From contig JAPOXK010000027.1 of assembly GCA_026707145.1 (NCBI GenBank), positions 1 through 64,000 of the forward strand: a stretch of DNA of 64,000 nt, in the 5' to 3' direction. The DNA is from Chloroflexota bacterium. Its GTDB lineage: Bacteria; Chloroflexota; Dehalococcoidia; Bin125. Shown here one piece after another: positions 9,620-19,548 of this stretch. The stretch's first letter is position 1; each line of letters begins with the position of its first letter. Made by a program: the position numbers and the translations under genes. The notes under the pieces were generated by a model. That model had not been told where the DNA came from and made no database searches. It saw nothing but the letters and a program-made list of their open reading frames with translations.

Positions 9620-10975
9620 GTGAGCGACCGGACGGGTGCCGTGCACGCACTGGCATCAGTACTTCCCACGACCGCTACGACGGATGCACGGGGCCATCTG
9701 CAGATCGGCGGCTGCGACGTCCCAGCGCTGGCCGCCGAGTTCGGCACTCCCCTATACGTCTATGACGAGGCGACGATCCGCGGTGCCTGCCGCGAGTTTC
9801 GCGTGCAGTTCGATCGCGTCCTCCCGGGCGCTGATGTGCAATACGCGGCCAAGGCGTATCTGAGCCCTGCCATCGCCGCGATCGCGGCGCAGGAGGGGTT
9901 GGGGCTCGATGTCGTTTCGGGCGGCGAGCTATTCGTCGCGCGACGTGCCGGCTTCCCCATGGCGCGGGTCGTGTTTCACGGCAATAACAAGAGTGAAACC
10001 GAGCTGAGGGAGGCCCTTGATGCCGGCGTCGGCCGGATCGTCATCGATAACTTCCACGAGCTGGCGCTCTTGGACCGGATCTCGCAACAACGCGGCCGTC
10101 CGCAGCCCGTGCTCCTCCGCGTGACCCCCGGCGTCGACGCGCATACCCATGAAAAGACGACCACCGGTATCGCGGACAGCAAGTTCGGCTTCCCTTTGGC
10201 GCCGGGAGACGCCGAGGAAGCCGTACGGCGCACCCTCGCGGCCGATAGTTTGGAGCTGTTGGGCTATCATGTCCATCTTGGCTCCCCCATCTTCTCCACC
10301 GAGCCCTATCGCCGCGGCATCCAGGTTATGGCAAGCTTTGCCGCGCGCATGTGGGACGCGTTCGAGTTTCCCTGGCGAGAGTTCTCGGTGGGCGGCGGCT
10401 TCGCCGTCGCCTACACGCCCGATCGGGTCCCCCCCGCCGTCGCCGACTATGCCCAAGCCGTGAGCCGTACGCTCCACGCTGCCTGCACCACGCATGATCT
10501 GCCCGTTCCCCGCGTTCACGTGGAGCCCGGGCGCTCGATCGTGGCCCGCGCCGGCGTCGCCGTGTATACGGCCGGCGCCCGCAAGGAGATCGAGGGCGTC
10601 CGTACCTATCTCAGCGTCGACGGGGGCATGGCCGACAACGTGCGGCCCGCTATGTACGGCTCGCGCTACGTCGCATTGGCGGCTAACCGGATGCACGACG
10701 CCGTCGAGGGGACCGTCACCGTGGCGGGCAAGTTCTGCGAGAGTGGCGACATCTTGGTGCGCGAGGCTGGGCTGCCACGCCTGCAGGCGGGCGATCTTCT
10801 CGCCCTGCCCGTCAGTGGCGCCTACCACCTCGCGATGGAGAGTAACTACAATCTCGCGACCCGGCCGCCCGTTGTCTTTGTCGGGCAGGGCAGAGCCCGT
10901 CTGACGCGGCGCCGTCAGAGTTATGATGATCTTCTGGCGCTCGAAGAGGATGCGACCCAGGTGGAGCGGACGTGA
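9620..10975 (+). CDS. lysA: Diaminopimelate decarboxylase
   Basis: YAAKAYLSPAIAAIAAQEGLGLDVVSGGEL PLP-lysine region, HVEPGRSIVARAG, ESGD; GTG start preferred. Confidence 0.93.
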   Translation: MSDRTGAVHALASVLPTTATTDARGHLQIGGCDVPALAAEFGTPLYVYDEATIRGACREFRVQFDRVLPGADVQYAAKAYLSPAIAAIAAQEGLGLDVVSGGELFVARRAGFPMARVVFHGNNKSETELREALDAGVGRIVIDNFHELALLDRISQQRGRPQPVLLRVTPGVDAHTHEKTTTGIADSKFGFPLAPGDAEEAVRRTLAADSLELLGYHVHLGSPIFSTEPYRRGIQVMASFAARMWDAFEFPWREFSVGGGFAVAYTPDRVPPAVADYAQAVSRTLHAACTTHDLPVPRVHVEPGRSIVARAGVAVYTAGARKEIEGVRTYLSVDGGMADNVRPAMYGSRYVALAANRMHDAVEGTVTVAGKFCESGDILVREAGLPRLQAGDLLALPVSGAYHLAMESNYNLATRPPVVFVGQGRARLTRRRQSYDDLLALEEDATQVERT

Positions 10976-12018
10976 TCGCGTCCTGGGGCCTCGTCGGTGG
11001 GGATGGGGTGATCGGAGCGTTGGAACGGGCTCTCGCCGCGGACCGGCTTCCCCCTGCAATGCTGCTCACTGGTCCGGCGCACGTTGGCAAAGGAACCCTC
11101 GCCCTCGCGCTGGCGCGCGCCCTGAACTGCCAGGACGAGCCTCGCCCCTGTGGCGAGTGTCGGTCTTGCCGCCGGATCGCCCGCGGCCAGCACGCGGACG
11201 TGGAAGTTGTCGCGCCCGGCGGCATCTGTCGCGTGAGCGACCACGACCACAGCCGCAGCCACACCATCGGTATCTGCGCCGTGCGCCGTATGGAGGCCGC
11301 CGCCGCCATGCAACCTTACGAGGGGTGTCGCCGCGTCTACATCATCGATCCGGCGGACGCACTCACGGACGAAGCCGAGAACGCTTTCTTGAAGACCCTG
11401 GAGGAGCCCCCGCCGGCCGTCACTTTCCTCCTCGTGACCGAGCGTCCGGCACGTCTGCACGACACCGTGCGCTCTCGCTGCCAGGAGTGGACGTTGCCCC
11501 CCCTCCCCGTCGCGGATCTGGCGGCTTGGCTGGCCACCGAGCGAGGCGTGGACGCCGAGACGGCCACGGTCCTCGCTCGCCTCGCGGATGGACGGGTGGG
11601 TTGGGCGATCACCGCGCTGGACGAAGGTGATCCCCTGGAGGTGCGCCGCACGCAGGCGGAGGAGGTGGGCCGCATCCTCGCGAGTAGCTGCGCCGATCGC
11701 CTCACCTATGCGCAAAGCCTCGCGGGGCGCGGCGGCGCCGAGCCGGTCAACGCTCTCAACGCGCTCGATCACTGGATCGCTTGGTGGCGTGACCTGCTCC
11801 GTGTCGTCACCGGCGCCGCCGATCGGATCACCCACCAAAACCTGATCGCGCAGCTGCGGGACGACGCCAAGCGCTACCGGCCTGCCGATGTCGTCCGCTT
11901 CCTCCACACGCTTGTCGAAACGCGCGAGCATCTGCGGCGCGGGGTGAACCCCCGCCTCGCTCTCGAGGCGATGCTGCTGCAAACCCCGCCTGCCGAAGGG
12001 AGTGCGTATGACAGCTAA
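10972..12018 (+). CDS. holB: DNA polymerase III subunit delta'
   Basis: LLTGPAHVGKGTLALALARALNC, zinc cysteines CGECRSC, NAFLKTLEEPP; overlaps ricT. Confidence 0.92.
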   Translation: MIASWGLVGGDGVIGALERALAADRLPPAMLLTGPAHVGKGTLALALARALNCQDEPRPCGECRSCRRIARGQHADVEVVAPGGICRVSDHDHSRSHTIGICAVRRMEAAAAMQPYEGCRRVYIIDPADALTDEAENAFLKTLEEPPPAVTFLLVTERPARLHDTVRSRCQEWTLPPLPVADLAAWLATERGVDAETATVLARLADGRVGWAITALDEGDPLEVRRTQAEEVGRILASSCADRLTYAQSLAGRGGAEPVNALNALDHWIAWWRDLLRVVTGAADRITHQNLIAQLRDDAKRYRPADVVRFLHTLVETREHLRRGVNPRLALEAMLLQTPPAEGSAYDS

Positions 12019-13132
12019 CGTCATCGGCGTGCGCTTCCGCGAGGCCGCCAAGATCTACTACTTTGCGCCTCCCCAGGAAGAGGTTTACGTCGGCGAATAC
12101 GTCGTCGTCCCGACGGCGCACGGCGAAGAGCTGGCTCGCATCGTCATCACCCCTGATGCGGACGCCGGCCCCGTCCCCTCCGACGTCAGGCCCATCAAGC
12201 GGCTCGCTTCCAATGATGATCGCGTCCGCGCGCTCGAGATGCAGGATCGCGCCAGCGCCATGCTGCGGCGCATGCGCGCGATGATCGCGGAGTTGGAGCT
12301 ACCGCTATATGTGTCAGCGGTGCAGATCAATCTTGGCGGCACGGAAGCAACCGGCTTCTTCGAGGCCGATGAGCACGTCGACTTCCGCGGCTTGCTGGAA
12401 GCGATCGAGGTGGAATACCAGCTCTCCCTGCACATGAAGCGCATTGGGCCGCGCGACCGCGCCAAGCTCATCGACGGCTACGACATCTGCGGGCAACGTC
12501 TCTGCTGTGCATCGTGGATGACCGATTTCCCCAAGGTGGGGATCCGCATGGCGAAGGCGCAAGATCTCTCCCTCAATCCCGACAAGATCTCCGGCGTTTG
12601 CGGCCGCTTGCTGTGCTGCCTCACCTTTGAATTCGACGTCTATAAGGAGATGCGGGGCATTCTTCCCAAGCTTGGCGCGCACGTTTCCACGCCCGTGGGA
12701 CAGGGGCGGGTCGTCGCCGTCAGTGTGCCGAAGCAAACCGCGACGGTGGAGTTGGAGCATGAGCGGCGGCGCGTCGAGGTGCCCGCCGCGGAGATGGGCA
12801 CCGCCGTGCGCGTGGAAACAGCGCCCAACCAAGCTATCGCCGAGGCCGGCGAGCACCCGCAGGCTGCCGCTGCCTCTCCGCGCACTCGTGACGCGCCCGA
12901 CCGGCAGGGCGATCGACCCGTTCGGGGCCGACGCCGCCGTCGGCGCAGAGGCGCGAGCAGCGAGCAGGCGCCCCCTCGCGATCAGAGTTCGCGAAAGCAC
13001 CGTGCGGAAAGAGGCGACGGTCAGGCAGGCCAGACCAACGCAAACCACCCCGAGGCCGGCGCTGATCGCCGCGCCGCGCCGCGCCGCCGCCGCCGCGCGC
13101 GCGCACGAGACGGCGGTTCTTCGGAGAGTTAG
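12008..13132 (+). CDS. ricT: PSP1/RicT family protein with long basic C-terminal tail
   Basis: GRxxCCxSW-like CGQRLCCASWMTDFPKVGIRMAKAQDLSLNPDKISGVCGRLLCCLTFE; holB-ricT adjacency. Confidence 0.92.
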   Translation: MTANVIGVRFREAAKIYYFAPPQEEVYVGEYVVVPTAHGEELARIVITPDADAGPVPSDVRPIKRLASNDDRVRALEMQDRASAMLRRMRAMIAELELPLYVSAVQINLGGTEATGFFEADEHVDFRGLLEAIEVEYQLSLHMKRIGPRDRAKLIDGYDICGQRLCCASWMTDFPKVGIRMAKAQDLSLNPDKISGVCGRLLCCLTFEFDVYKEMRGILPKLGAHVSTPVGQGRVVAVSVPKQTATVELEHERRRVEVPAAEMGTAVRVETAPNQAIAEAGEHPQAAAASPRTRDAPDRQGDRPVRGRRRRRRRGASSEQAPPRDQSSRKHRAERGDGQAGQTNANHPEAGADRRAAPRRRRRARARDGGSSES

Positions 13133-13142
13133 CGATCCGGCG

Positions 13143-13607
13143 CTAGGCTCGGATCTCCAGAATCAACTCGACTTCGACGGGGGCGCTGAACGGCAACTCG
13201 GCCAAGCCGATCGCGGATCGGGCCGCGATCCCGTCCTCGCCGAAGATGTCGCGCAGCAGTTCCGAGGCCCCATCGATCACCTTGGACGGCTGATCAAAGC
13301 CCGGCGCCCCGTTCACATAGCCCGTGAGGCGAACCACCTTCGTTACCCGGTCGATCGAGCCGATGGTGTTGACCGCGCCGGCGAGCGCGTTGATCGCTGC
13401 GAGGCGCGCCGCCTCACGGGCCTGCTCCAGCGTGACCTCGGCGCCGACTTTCCCGGTGATCGTGAGATCGCCGTCGGCGTCCTGATTGATGTTGCCCGAC
13501 ACGTAGCACAGGGATCCCGTGACGACTGCCGGCTTGTACAGCGCCACCGGCGTGAGTCCAGTCGGTAGCGTGATCCCCAGCTCTTCGAGTCGCGTGGACG
13601 CTCGCAT
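13143..13607 (-). CDS. RidA/YjgF-YER057c-UK114 family protein
   Basis: YVSGNINQD..., GYVNGAPGFDQPSKVIDGASELLRDIFGEDGIAARSAIGLAELP..VEVELILEI. Confidence 0.9.
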   Translation of the reverse strand: MRASTRLEELGITLPTGLTPVALYKPAVVTGSLCYVSGNINQDADGDLTITGKVGAEVTLEQAREAARLAAINALAGAVNTIGSIDRVTKVVRLTGYVNGAPGFDQPSKVIDGASELLRDIFGEDGIAARSAIGLAELPFSAPVEVELILEIRA

Positions 13608-13681
13608 CTCGGCTCCCTCCGCGCCGCCGTGTTTGAAGGCCATGGTAGCCGCTGCCTGCGCCGCCACCGGGCCCGGTTGGG

Positions 13682-14599
13682 TTAGACGGCGATCGAGTCC
13701 GGTGCGGGCGACCGTTCTTCGATCGCCGCGGCCGTCGCGACCAACGCGGTCACGATCGCCTCGAGCTGCTCGTCGTCGTACCACTGCACCACGATCCGCC
13801 CGCCCTTGCGGCCGCGCTCCACCCGCACCTTGGTGCCGAGCGCGGATTGCAGGCGTTCCTGCGCTAGGTCGTCGCCCGGCTTCCGCGTCTTGGCCCTGCC
13901 CGTCGGCTTGGTGGGCCGCAGCGCTTGCACCGCGCGCTCGGTATCTCGAACCGACAGCCCGCGCCGTTTCACCTGCTCCCAAATCTGGAGCTGTTGTTCC
14001 TCTCCGTCCGCGCCCAGGATCGCGCGCGCATGCCCTTCGCTGATCTCGCGGGCCGCCAAGCTCAAGCGGATCGGATCGGGCAGCTGCAGCAGCCGCAGCG
14101 CGTTCGTGATCGCGGCGCGGCTCTTCCCGACCCGTGCCGCCAGGCGCTGCTGCGTCATCCCCGTCCGATCGATCAAGCGGGCGTAGGCGTGCGCCTCCTC
14201 CAAGGGACTGAGGTCTTCTCGCTGCAGGTTCTCGACCAAGGCCACCGCCAGCAGCCCTTCGCTCGCTACGTCCGTGATGATCGCGGGAATCTCCGAGAGC
14301 CCCGCGAGCCGTGCCGCGCGCCAGCGCCGCTCGCCGGCGACCAAGACGTAGCCTGCCTCCGCCTCGCGCCGCACGATGATCGGCTGCAACACGCCGTGCT
14401 CGCGGATGCTCGATGCCAGCTCCTCCAAGCCCGCCGGGTCCACATAGCTGCGCGGTTGGTCGGGATTCGGTTGGATCGCCGCGATGGGGATCGCCGTGCG
14501 CGCCGCCGCTTGCGTCTCCGCGGGCGGTTCCGCACGATCGCCGTCCGCAGGCGAGATTAGAGAGTCCAAGCCGCGCCCGAGCGCATGTCGGCTGCTCAT
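13682..14599 (-). CDS. parB: Chromosome partitioning protein ParB
   Basis: LGRGLDSLI N-terminus, NPDQPR, GERRWRAARLAGL, ALVENLQREDLSPLEEA. Confidence 0.96.
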   Translation of the reverse strand: MSSRHALGRGLDSLISPADGDRAEPPAETQAAARTAIPIAAIQPNPDQPRSYVDPAGLEELASSIREHGVLQPIIVRREAEAGYVLVAGERRWRAARLAGLSEIPAIITDVASEGLLAVALVENLQREDLSPLEEAHAYARLIDRTGMTQQRLAARVGKSRAAITNALRLLQLPDPIRLSLAAREISEGHARAILGADGEEQQLQIWEQVKRRGLSVRDTERAVQALRPTKPTGRAKTRKPGDDLAQERLQSALGTKVRVERGRKGGRIVVQWYDDEQLEAIVTALVATAAAIEERSPAPDSIAV

Positions 14600-15405
14600 G
14601 CTGATGCTCCTGCTCCTACCGCAGCCTGCACGGGAGGTTGCCGCGCTCCGAAAGCCGTGGCTTGCAGCTCCGCCGCCGCCTGGGCGTAGGCGACTGCTCC
14701 CGCGGACTGTGGCGCGTACTCGAAGATCGTGCGCCCGTGGCTGGGCGCTTCGCCTAATCGGATCGACCGTGGGATGACGGTCTGGAGCGTCTCCGGGAAA
14801 TGCTGCCGGACCTCGTCTACCACTTGCTGCGCCAGATTGGTGCGCCCGTCGAACATCGTCAGCAGCACCGCGCCGACGGTGAGATGCGGGTTCAGGTTGC
14901 GGCGGACGAGATCGATGGTCGTGATGAGGTGGCCCAACCCCTCCAGCGCCAGGTACTCGCACTGCACCGGCACCAGCACGGCATCCGCCGTGCAGAGCGC
15001 GTTGACGGTGAGCAATCCCAGCGATGGCGGACAGTCGATCAGGATCTGATCGAAGCGCGCCGCGGTCCCCGCCAACGCGCGTTGCAGGCGGTGCTCGCGC
15101 GCCGCGGCCCCGGCCAGCTCGACCTCCGCGCCGGCGAGCGCCGGCGTGGCGGCGATCAGATGGAGCCCCCGCTGCCGCGTCGGCAGAATAGCCGCGTCCG
15201 GCTGGGGAGCCGCAGCGAGCAGGAGATCGTAGATGGTGGGCGTGCCGTCTGGACGGATGCCGAGGCCGCTGGTCGCGTTACTTTGCGGGTCGCTGTCGAC
15301 GAGCAACACCCGCAGCCCTAGTCGCGCGAGCGCCGCGCCCAGGTTGATCCCCGTCGTGCTCTTGCCGACGCCGCCCTTCTGGTTCGCGATAGCCCAAATG
15401 GCCAT
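14596..15405 (-). CDS. parA: Chromosome partitioning protein ParA (Soj)
   Basis: MAIWAIANQKGGVGKSTTGINLGAALA deviant Walker A, DCPPSLGLLTVNAL; overlaps parB by 4 bp. Confidence 0.96.
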   Translation of the reverse strand: MAIWAIANQKGGVGKSTTGINLGAALARLGLRVLLVDSDPQSNATSGLGIRPDGTPTIYDLLLAAAPQPDAAILPTRQRGLHLIAATPALAGAEVELAGAAAREHRLQRALAGTAARFDQILIDCPPSLGLLTVNALCTADAVLVPVQCEYLALEGLGHLITTIDLVRRNLNPHLTVGAVLLTMFDGRTNLAQQVVDEVRQHFPETLQTVIPRSIRLGEAPSHGRTIFEYAPQSAGAVAYAQAAAELQATAFGARQPPVQAAVGAGASA

Positions 15406-15447
15406 CAGGCTCCAGCGTGCGCCGACCCCGCCCCGGAACGGACAGTG

Positions 15448-16389
15448 CTAACTCTCGTCAAGGTACACAATGGTTACCCTGCGCGCATCACCTGCCCCCA
15501 CCGACTCCGTCGCCACGTCGGTCTCCTCCGCCAGCGCGAGGTGAATGATGCGGCGCTCGGCGGCGGACATCGGCTCCAGGTCCACTTCCTGCTTGGTTCG
15601 GCGCACTTCGTCCGCCATCTGCCGAGCCAGCGCGTTCAGCGACTCCTCCCGCCTGCGTTTGTAGTGATGTACGTCAACCGTGACCGGATTTCCGCCGCTG
15701 TGCGTCTGGCTCAGGATCACGTTCACGATGTATTGCAACGCCGCCAAGTGTTCGCCGCGGCGGCCGATCAGGAAGCCCAGGTCGTCGCCGGCGTGCGCCG
15801 GGTTCACGTCCAGCACCGCTGCCGCGTGATCGAGCCCGTCCATCGGCGTTTCCGGCGTCCGGCTCGTGACCTCGGCGTCGATGCCCATGATCCGCATGAG
15901 ATCATGCAAGATGTTCCGCGCGTGCTCGACCGGATCGTCGACGGGCTCCTCCAGCGGCGAGGCGAGCATCTCGAAGGGAATGCGCTCCTCCAGCGGAACC
16001 TGCGGCTCCGGCTGCTCGCGCCCCCGTCCGCGTCCCTGCCGGTCACGATCCCACGGCGCCTCCCGCGCACTCCCTCTCCCGCGGCCGCCCCGTCCCGGCC
16101 GCGCGTGCGGGTCCACCTCTTCGCGCTCATCCAGCGCGTAGTCGTCGATCCGCGGCAGTGCTTCCTCTCTGGCGGCCGGCGCGGCCTCGACCGGCTCGCC
16201 GGGCGCCAGCGGCGCCACCCGTACGCGCGCGGAGGTCGCGCCGATCCCCAGCACGCCCGTCCGTCCCTCGCTGATCACCTGCACCTCGACCTCGGCGCGG
16301 TCGAGGCCGAGGTCGCGCAGCGCGCGCTGCACCGCCTCGTCGACTGTCTTGCCGGTCCGCTCCACCGCCTCGCGAGTCCGTCGCGCCAT
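15448..16389 (-). CDS. jag: Jag/SpoIIIJ-associated RNA-binding protein (Jag-N, KH, R3H)
   Basis: GKTVDEAVQRALRDLGL, GFLIGRRGEHLAALQYIVN (KH), YKRRREESLNALARQMADEV..MSAAERRIIHLAL (R3H). Confidence 0.94.
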   Translation of the reverse strand: MARRTREAVERTGKTVDEAVQRALRDLGLDRAEVEVQVISEGRTGVLGIGATSARVRVAPLAPGEPVEAAPAAREEALPRIDDYALDEREEVDPHARPGRGGRGRGSAREAPWDRDRQGRGRGREQPEPQVPLEERIPFEMLASPLEEPVDDPVEHARNILHDLMRIMGIDAEVTSRTPETPMDGLDHAAAVLDVNPAHAGDDLGFLIGRRGEHLAALQYIVNVILSQTHSGGNPVTVDVHHYKRRREESLNALARQMADEVRRTKQEVDLEPMSAAERRIIHLALAEETDVATESVGAGDARRVTIVYLDES

Positions 16390-16474
16390 CCCTTTCGTCC
16401 TTACCTAATCCCGCGGCTGTGCCGCTCTCGCTTAATCATTGTGCGCAGGGATCGTCCGATGCTCCAGATGAAGC

Positions 16475-17488
16475 TCACGAGTTGCCGTCCCCCGCCGCCC
16501 GGTTCTCTCCTTGCTCCCAGGGTTGGTTGCCGCCGCGCCGTCTCCGCCGTCTCCGCCGTCTGCGCCGCCGCGGCGGCGAATCCGGCGCTTGGGGTTCGCG
16601 CTGCGCCTGCGGCTCGCCCGGCGTCTGGCGCTCGCCCGCTTTCGTATCCGTATCCTTGTCATCGTCATCGTTCGACGCTCGCTCACTCGGCGACCGGTTT
16701 CCACCGCTGCCCGCCGCGCGGGCGGCGCTGGAAGGCGCCAGCATCGGCTCCATGGTGAAGAGCTGCCGCCAGCGGAAGTTCTCCGGACCGTTGTAGATGT
16801 AGGCCGCCACGATGGTGAACAGGGTGGTGACGAACCAGTAGAGCGAGAGGCCGCTCGGCACCTGCAAGGAGAAGAAACCGAACATAATCGGCAAGATCCA
16901 GATCATGGTGCGGTTCATGGAGGCCTGGCGGTCGTCCTTGGCCACCGATCGCGTGGTGCTGAGCTTCTGCTGCACGAACGTGCCCACGGCCACCAAGATC
17001 GCCAGGATGAATGACGGATTCGCCAGGTCCAGCGTCAAGAAATTCCGATCGAGCGGCGGGGCCTCGGTGATGTAGGACCAGTCGTAGAGGCGCCCCGACA
17101 GTCCGAAGAGCGATTCCGGGGTCGTTCCCAGTGATTGACGGATAACTTGGTATAGTGCGATCCAGATCGGGAGCTGAACCAGAAGCGGCAGGGCGCACCC
17201 CAACGGATTGAAGCCCACCTCTCGGTAGAGCTTCATCATCTCCTGCTGGCGCCGGCGCGGGTCCTTGTATTTCTTCTGGATCTCTTGGAGGCGCGGCTGC
17301 ATCTCCTGCATGGCGCGCGTCGTGCGCAGCTGGCGCAGCACCAACGGGTAGGTCACGAACCGCGCGATCAGGGTGAAGGCGATGATCGCCAGCCCGTAGC
17401 TCCCGAAGAGCGCGCTCGCCAGGATGATCAGCGCGTTCATGATCGGGTCGATCAGGATCGTGTCGAAGATGAGCTCGAACGTTTCCAT
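16475..17488 (-). CDS. yidC: Membrane protein insertase YidC/Oxa1 with Arg-rich tail
   Basis: SYGLAIIAFTLIARFVTYPLVLRQLRTTRAMQEMQPRLQEIQKKYKDPRRRQQEMMKLYREVGFNPLGCALPLLVQLPIW. Confidence 0.95.
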   Translation of the reverse strand: METFELIFDTILIDPIMNALIILASALFGSYGLAIIAFTLIARFVTYPLVLRQLRTTRAMQEMQPRLQEIQKKYKDPRRRQQEMMKLYREVGFNPLGCALPLLVQLPIWIALYQVIRQSLGTTPESLFGLSGRLYDWSYITEAPPLDRNFLTLDLANPSFILAILVAVGTFVQQKLSTTRSVAKDDRQASMNRTMIWILPIMFGFFSLQVPSGLSLYWFVTTLFTIVAAYIYNGPENFRWRQLFTMEPMLAPSSAARAAGSGGNRSPSERASNDDDDKDTDTKAGERQTPGEPQAQREPQAPDSPPRRRRRRRRRRRRGGNQPWEQGENRAAGDGNS

Positions 17489-17509
17489 CGTCGTTGGCGC
17501 TCGCGCTCC

Positions 17510-18748
17510 CTAGTCCGGAGGGTAGAAACGCTTCACCGCGTCCTCGCTCACGCGGAACAGCTCACCCGCTTCGTTCGCCACGAAGATCTCGCTTCCCAGC
17601 ACCAGCGGATTGGCATAGAAGAGGTCGGGCAGCTTGACGTCGGCTGGCGAGACCCAGACGCCGCTGCCGCTCTCCCGATCGATCGCGTGCGTAAAGCCGT
17701 CGCGATCGACGACGATCAGCATCGCCCCGTCGGCCGTCGGGACCGGTTTGGCGCGGATGTCGTCTCCGCCTTCATAGGGAGCATCCCAGCGGGGAGCGCC
17801 CGTCGCCGCGGCCAGCGCCCAGACGCGCCCGTCCAGGTCTCCCGCGTAGACGGTGCCGTCCGTGACGAGCACCTCGGTCCAGAACCAATCGCTGCTGCGG
17901 TGCCGCCACAGCTCCGCCCCGCTCTCGACGTCGATCGCGTACAGATTGCGGTCGAAGCTGCCGATGAACAGGCGGCCGTCGGCGACCACGACGTCGCCGC
18001 CGATCCCGGCGTCCGCCTCGAACGTCCAGGCCAGCCGCGCCGTCCCGCTCGCCGGGCCGGTCCGCAGGGCGTAGAGCGTTCCCCCCAGCGTCGGCACCAG
18101 CAAGATCTGACCGTGCGTCTCCGTGTGCGCGAGCGCGGGGCTCCCCCAAATGGTCCCGTCGAAGGCGCTGTACTGCCAGAGCAGCCCCGGCTGCTCGCCG
18201 GCGCTGAGGGGCTTCTCCGGGTCGAGCGGCCGCGCGGGGTCGATCGCGAACACCCCCGCGGTCGCGGTGGTCACGTACAGTACCCCGGCCGCGTCGAGGT
18301 TGAGCTCCGACACGATCTCCGATCCCGTTTCCATCAGGAGTCGGGCGCTGGTGCCGTCCAAGCGCAGCGCATAGACGCGGCCGCGCTTATGCGTGGCGAC
18401 GGCCAGCTCCTCGCCGGCCAGGAGGAGCGGCTCGGCGTAGAAGGAGTCGGCGTCGACCTTCTCGTCGATATCGGGAAGCAGTCCGGGGAAGCGGCCGTCG
18501 GAGTCGGGGTCGGGGAACTCCCACACGCTCTCGCCCGTCCCGGGATCGATCGCCACGATCGAGTCCTCGCCCGTGGCGTGAATGATCAGCGCGCGATCAC
18601 CGTCCTCGAACACCTGGGGCGACGCCCAGCCGTCGGCCGTGTCGAAGCTCTGGCAGGCGAGGGCCAGGGTTCCGGCGATCACGGGAAGCCACAGCAGCCT
18701 GCCGCGACGTTTCACGTGAAACCACGGTCGCTGCGGCTCGCTGCTCAT
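17510..18748 (-). CDS. PQQ-like beta-propeller lipoprotein (BamB-like repeats)
   Basis: N-terminal TM/lipobox-like [12 protein letters not shown]; repeats such as [41 protein letters not shown]. Confidence 0.8.
   Translation of the reverse strand: MSSEPQRPWFHVKRRGRLLWLPVIAGTLALACQSFDTADGWASPQVFEDGDRALIIHATGEDSIVAIDPGTGESVWEFPDPDSDGRFPGLLPDIDEKVDADSFYAEPLLLAGEELAVATHKRGRVYALRLDGTSARLLMETGSEIVSELNLDAAGVLYVTTATAGVFAIDPARPLDPEKPLSAGEQPGLLWQYSAFDGTIWGSPALAHTETHGQILLVPTLGGTLYALRTGPASGTARLAWTFEADAGIGGDVVVADGRLFIGSFDRNLYAIDVESGAELWRHRSSDWFWTEVLVTDGTVYAGDLDGRVWALAAATGAPRWDAPYEGGDDIRAKPVPTADGAMLIVVDRDGFTHAIDRESGSGVWVSPADVKLPDLFYANPLVLGSEIFVANEAGELFRVSEDAVKRFYPPD
18711..18724. promoter_or_regulatory. 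parS: parS-like centromere site GTTTCACGTGAAAC
   Basis: Perfect 14-bp palindrome matching the core of the ParB/Spo0J consensus TGTTTCACGTGAAACA; about 4 kb from parAB. Confidence 0.88.
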
Positions 18749-19038
18749 CGTTCCAGCGCCTTGGTTTTCCCGGCGGCTCCGTCGTGCCGGGCGCCGGCCG
18801 TCCCGGAAGCCCGGCGAACCGGGTCGTACCCGCCGCCGTTGAAGGGATTGCAGCGCAGAATCCGCCAGCCGGTCAGGATCGCGCCCCTGAGCAGCCCCCG
18901 CTCCCGCAGCGCCTCGACGCTGTAGTGCGAACAGGACGGCTCGAAGCGGCAGCCCGGCGGCAGCAGCGGCGACAGGCAGCGCTGGTAGCCCCGGATCAGC
19001 GCGATCGCAAGCTGCTTCGGCACCGCCGCGGGCCTCAC
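18745..19038 (-). CDS. yidD: Membrane protein insertion efficiency factor YidD
   Basis: [60 protein letters not shown]. Confidence 0.96.
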   Translation of the reverse strand: MRPAAVPKQLAIALIRGYQRCLSPLLPPGCRFEPSCSHYSVEALRERGLLRGAILTGWRILRCNPFNGGGYDPVRRASGTAGARHDGAAGKTKALER

Positions 19039-19364
19039 AGGAGCTTGGCTTGGCCGAGCAGCAGGCCCAGCTCCCCTTCGAGCTCCTGGTAGGACGCCCG
19101 CAGCGCCGCCGGGCGCGCGATTACGACCACGTCCGCTCCTCCTCGTGCTCCGCTCCCGCGGGCCGCCGCCCGCAGGCGCCGTTTCAGCCGGTTCCGCACC
19201 ACGGCGTTTCCCAGCCGCTTGCCCGCCGCGAAGCCGAATCGCGGGCCGTCCACGTCCGGATTGGCGCGGACGCGCAAAACGAGCAGCCGGCTGCGAAAGA
19301 CCGCTCCGCTGCGGTAGGCAGCCGCGAACTCCCGCCGGTGACGCAACCGTTGCTGGCGACGCAT
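19035..19364 (-). CDS. rnpA: Ribonuclease P protein component
   Basis: [52 protein letters not shown]. Confidence 0.94.
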   Translation of the reverse strand: MRRQQRLRHRREFAAAYRSGAVFRSRLLVLRVRANPDVDGPRFGFAAGKRLGNAVVRNRLKRRLRAAARGSGARGGADVVVIARPAALRASYQELEGELGLLLGQAKLL

Positions 19365-19410
19365 ACGGGAAGGAGGCCGGGGTGGCGATGCCGGCCCGCG
19401 CTCTGATGAC

Positions 19411-19548
19411 TTAGACGGTCAGCCGATGGCGCCCGCGGCGACGGCGGCGCTTGAGCACGGCGCAGCCGCCCCTGGTTGCCATCCTGGCCCGGAATCCGTG
19501 TACGCGCTTTCTCCGTTTCCGCTTGGGTTGGTAGGTTCGCTTGGGCAT
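19411..19548 (-). CDS. rpmH: 50S ribosomal protein L34 (absent from ORF track because under 60 aa)
   Basis: Reverse-strand translation [45 protein letters not shown]. Confidence 0.97.
   Translation of the reverse strand: MPKRTYQPKRKRRKRVHGFRARMATRGGCAVLKRRRRRGRHRLTV

Noticed and set aside
17285-18925. 546-aa plus-strand ORF opposite yidC and the propeller lipoprotein
   Set aside because: Antisense shadow; spans three minus-strand genes
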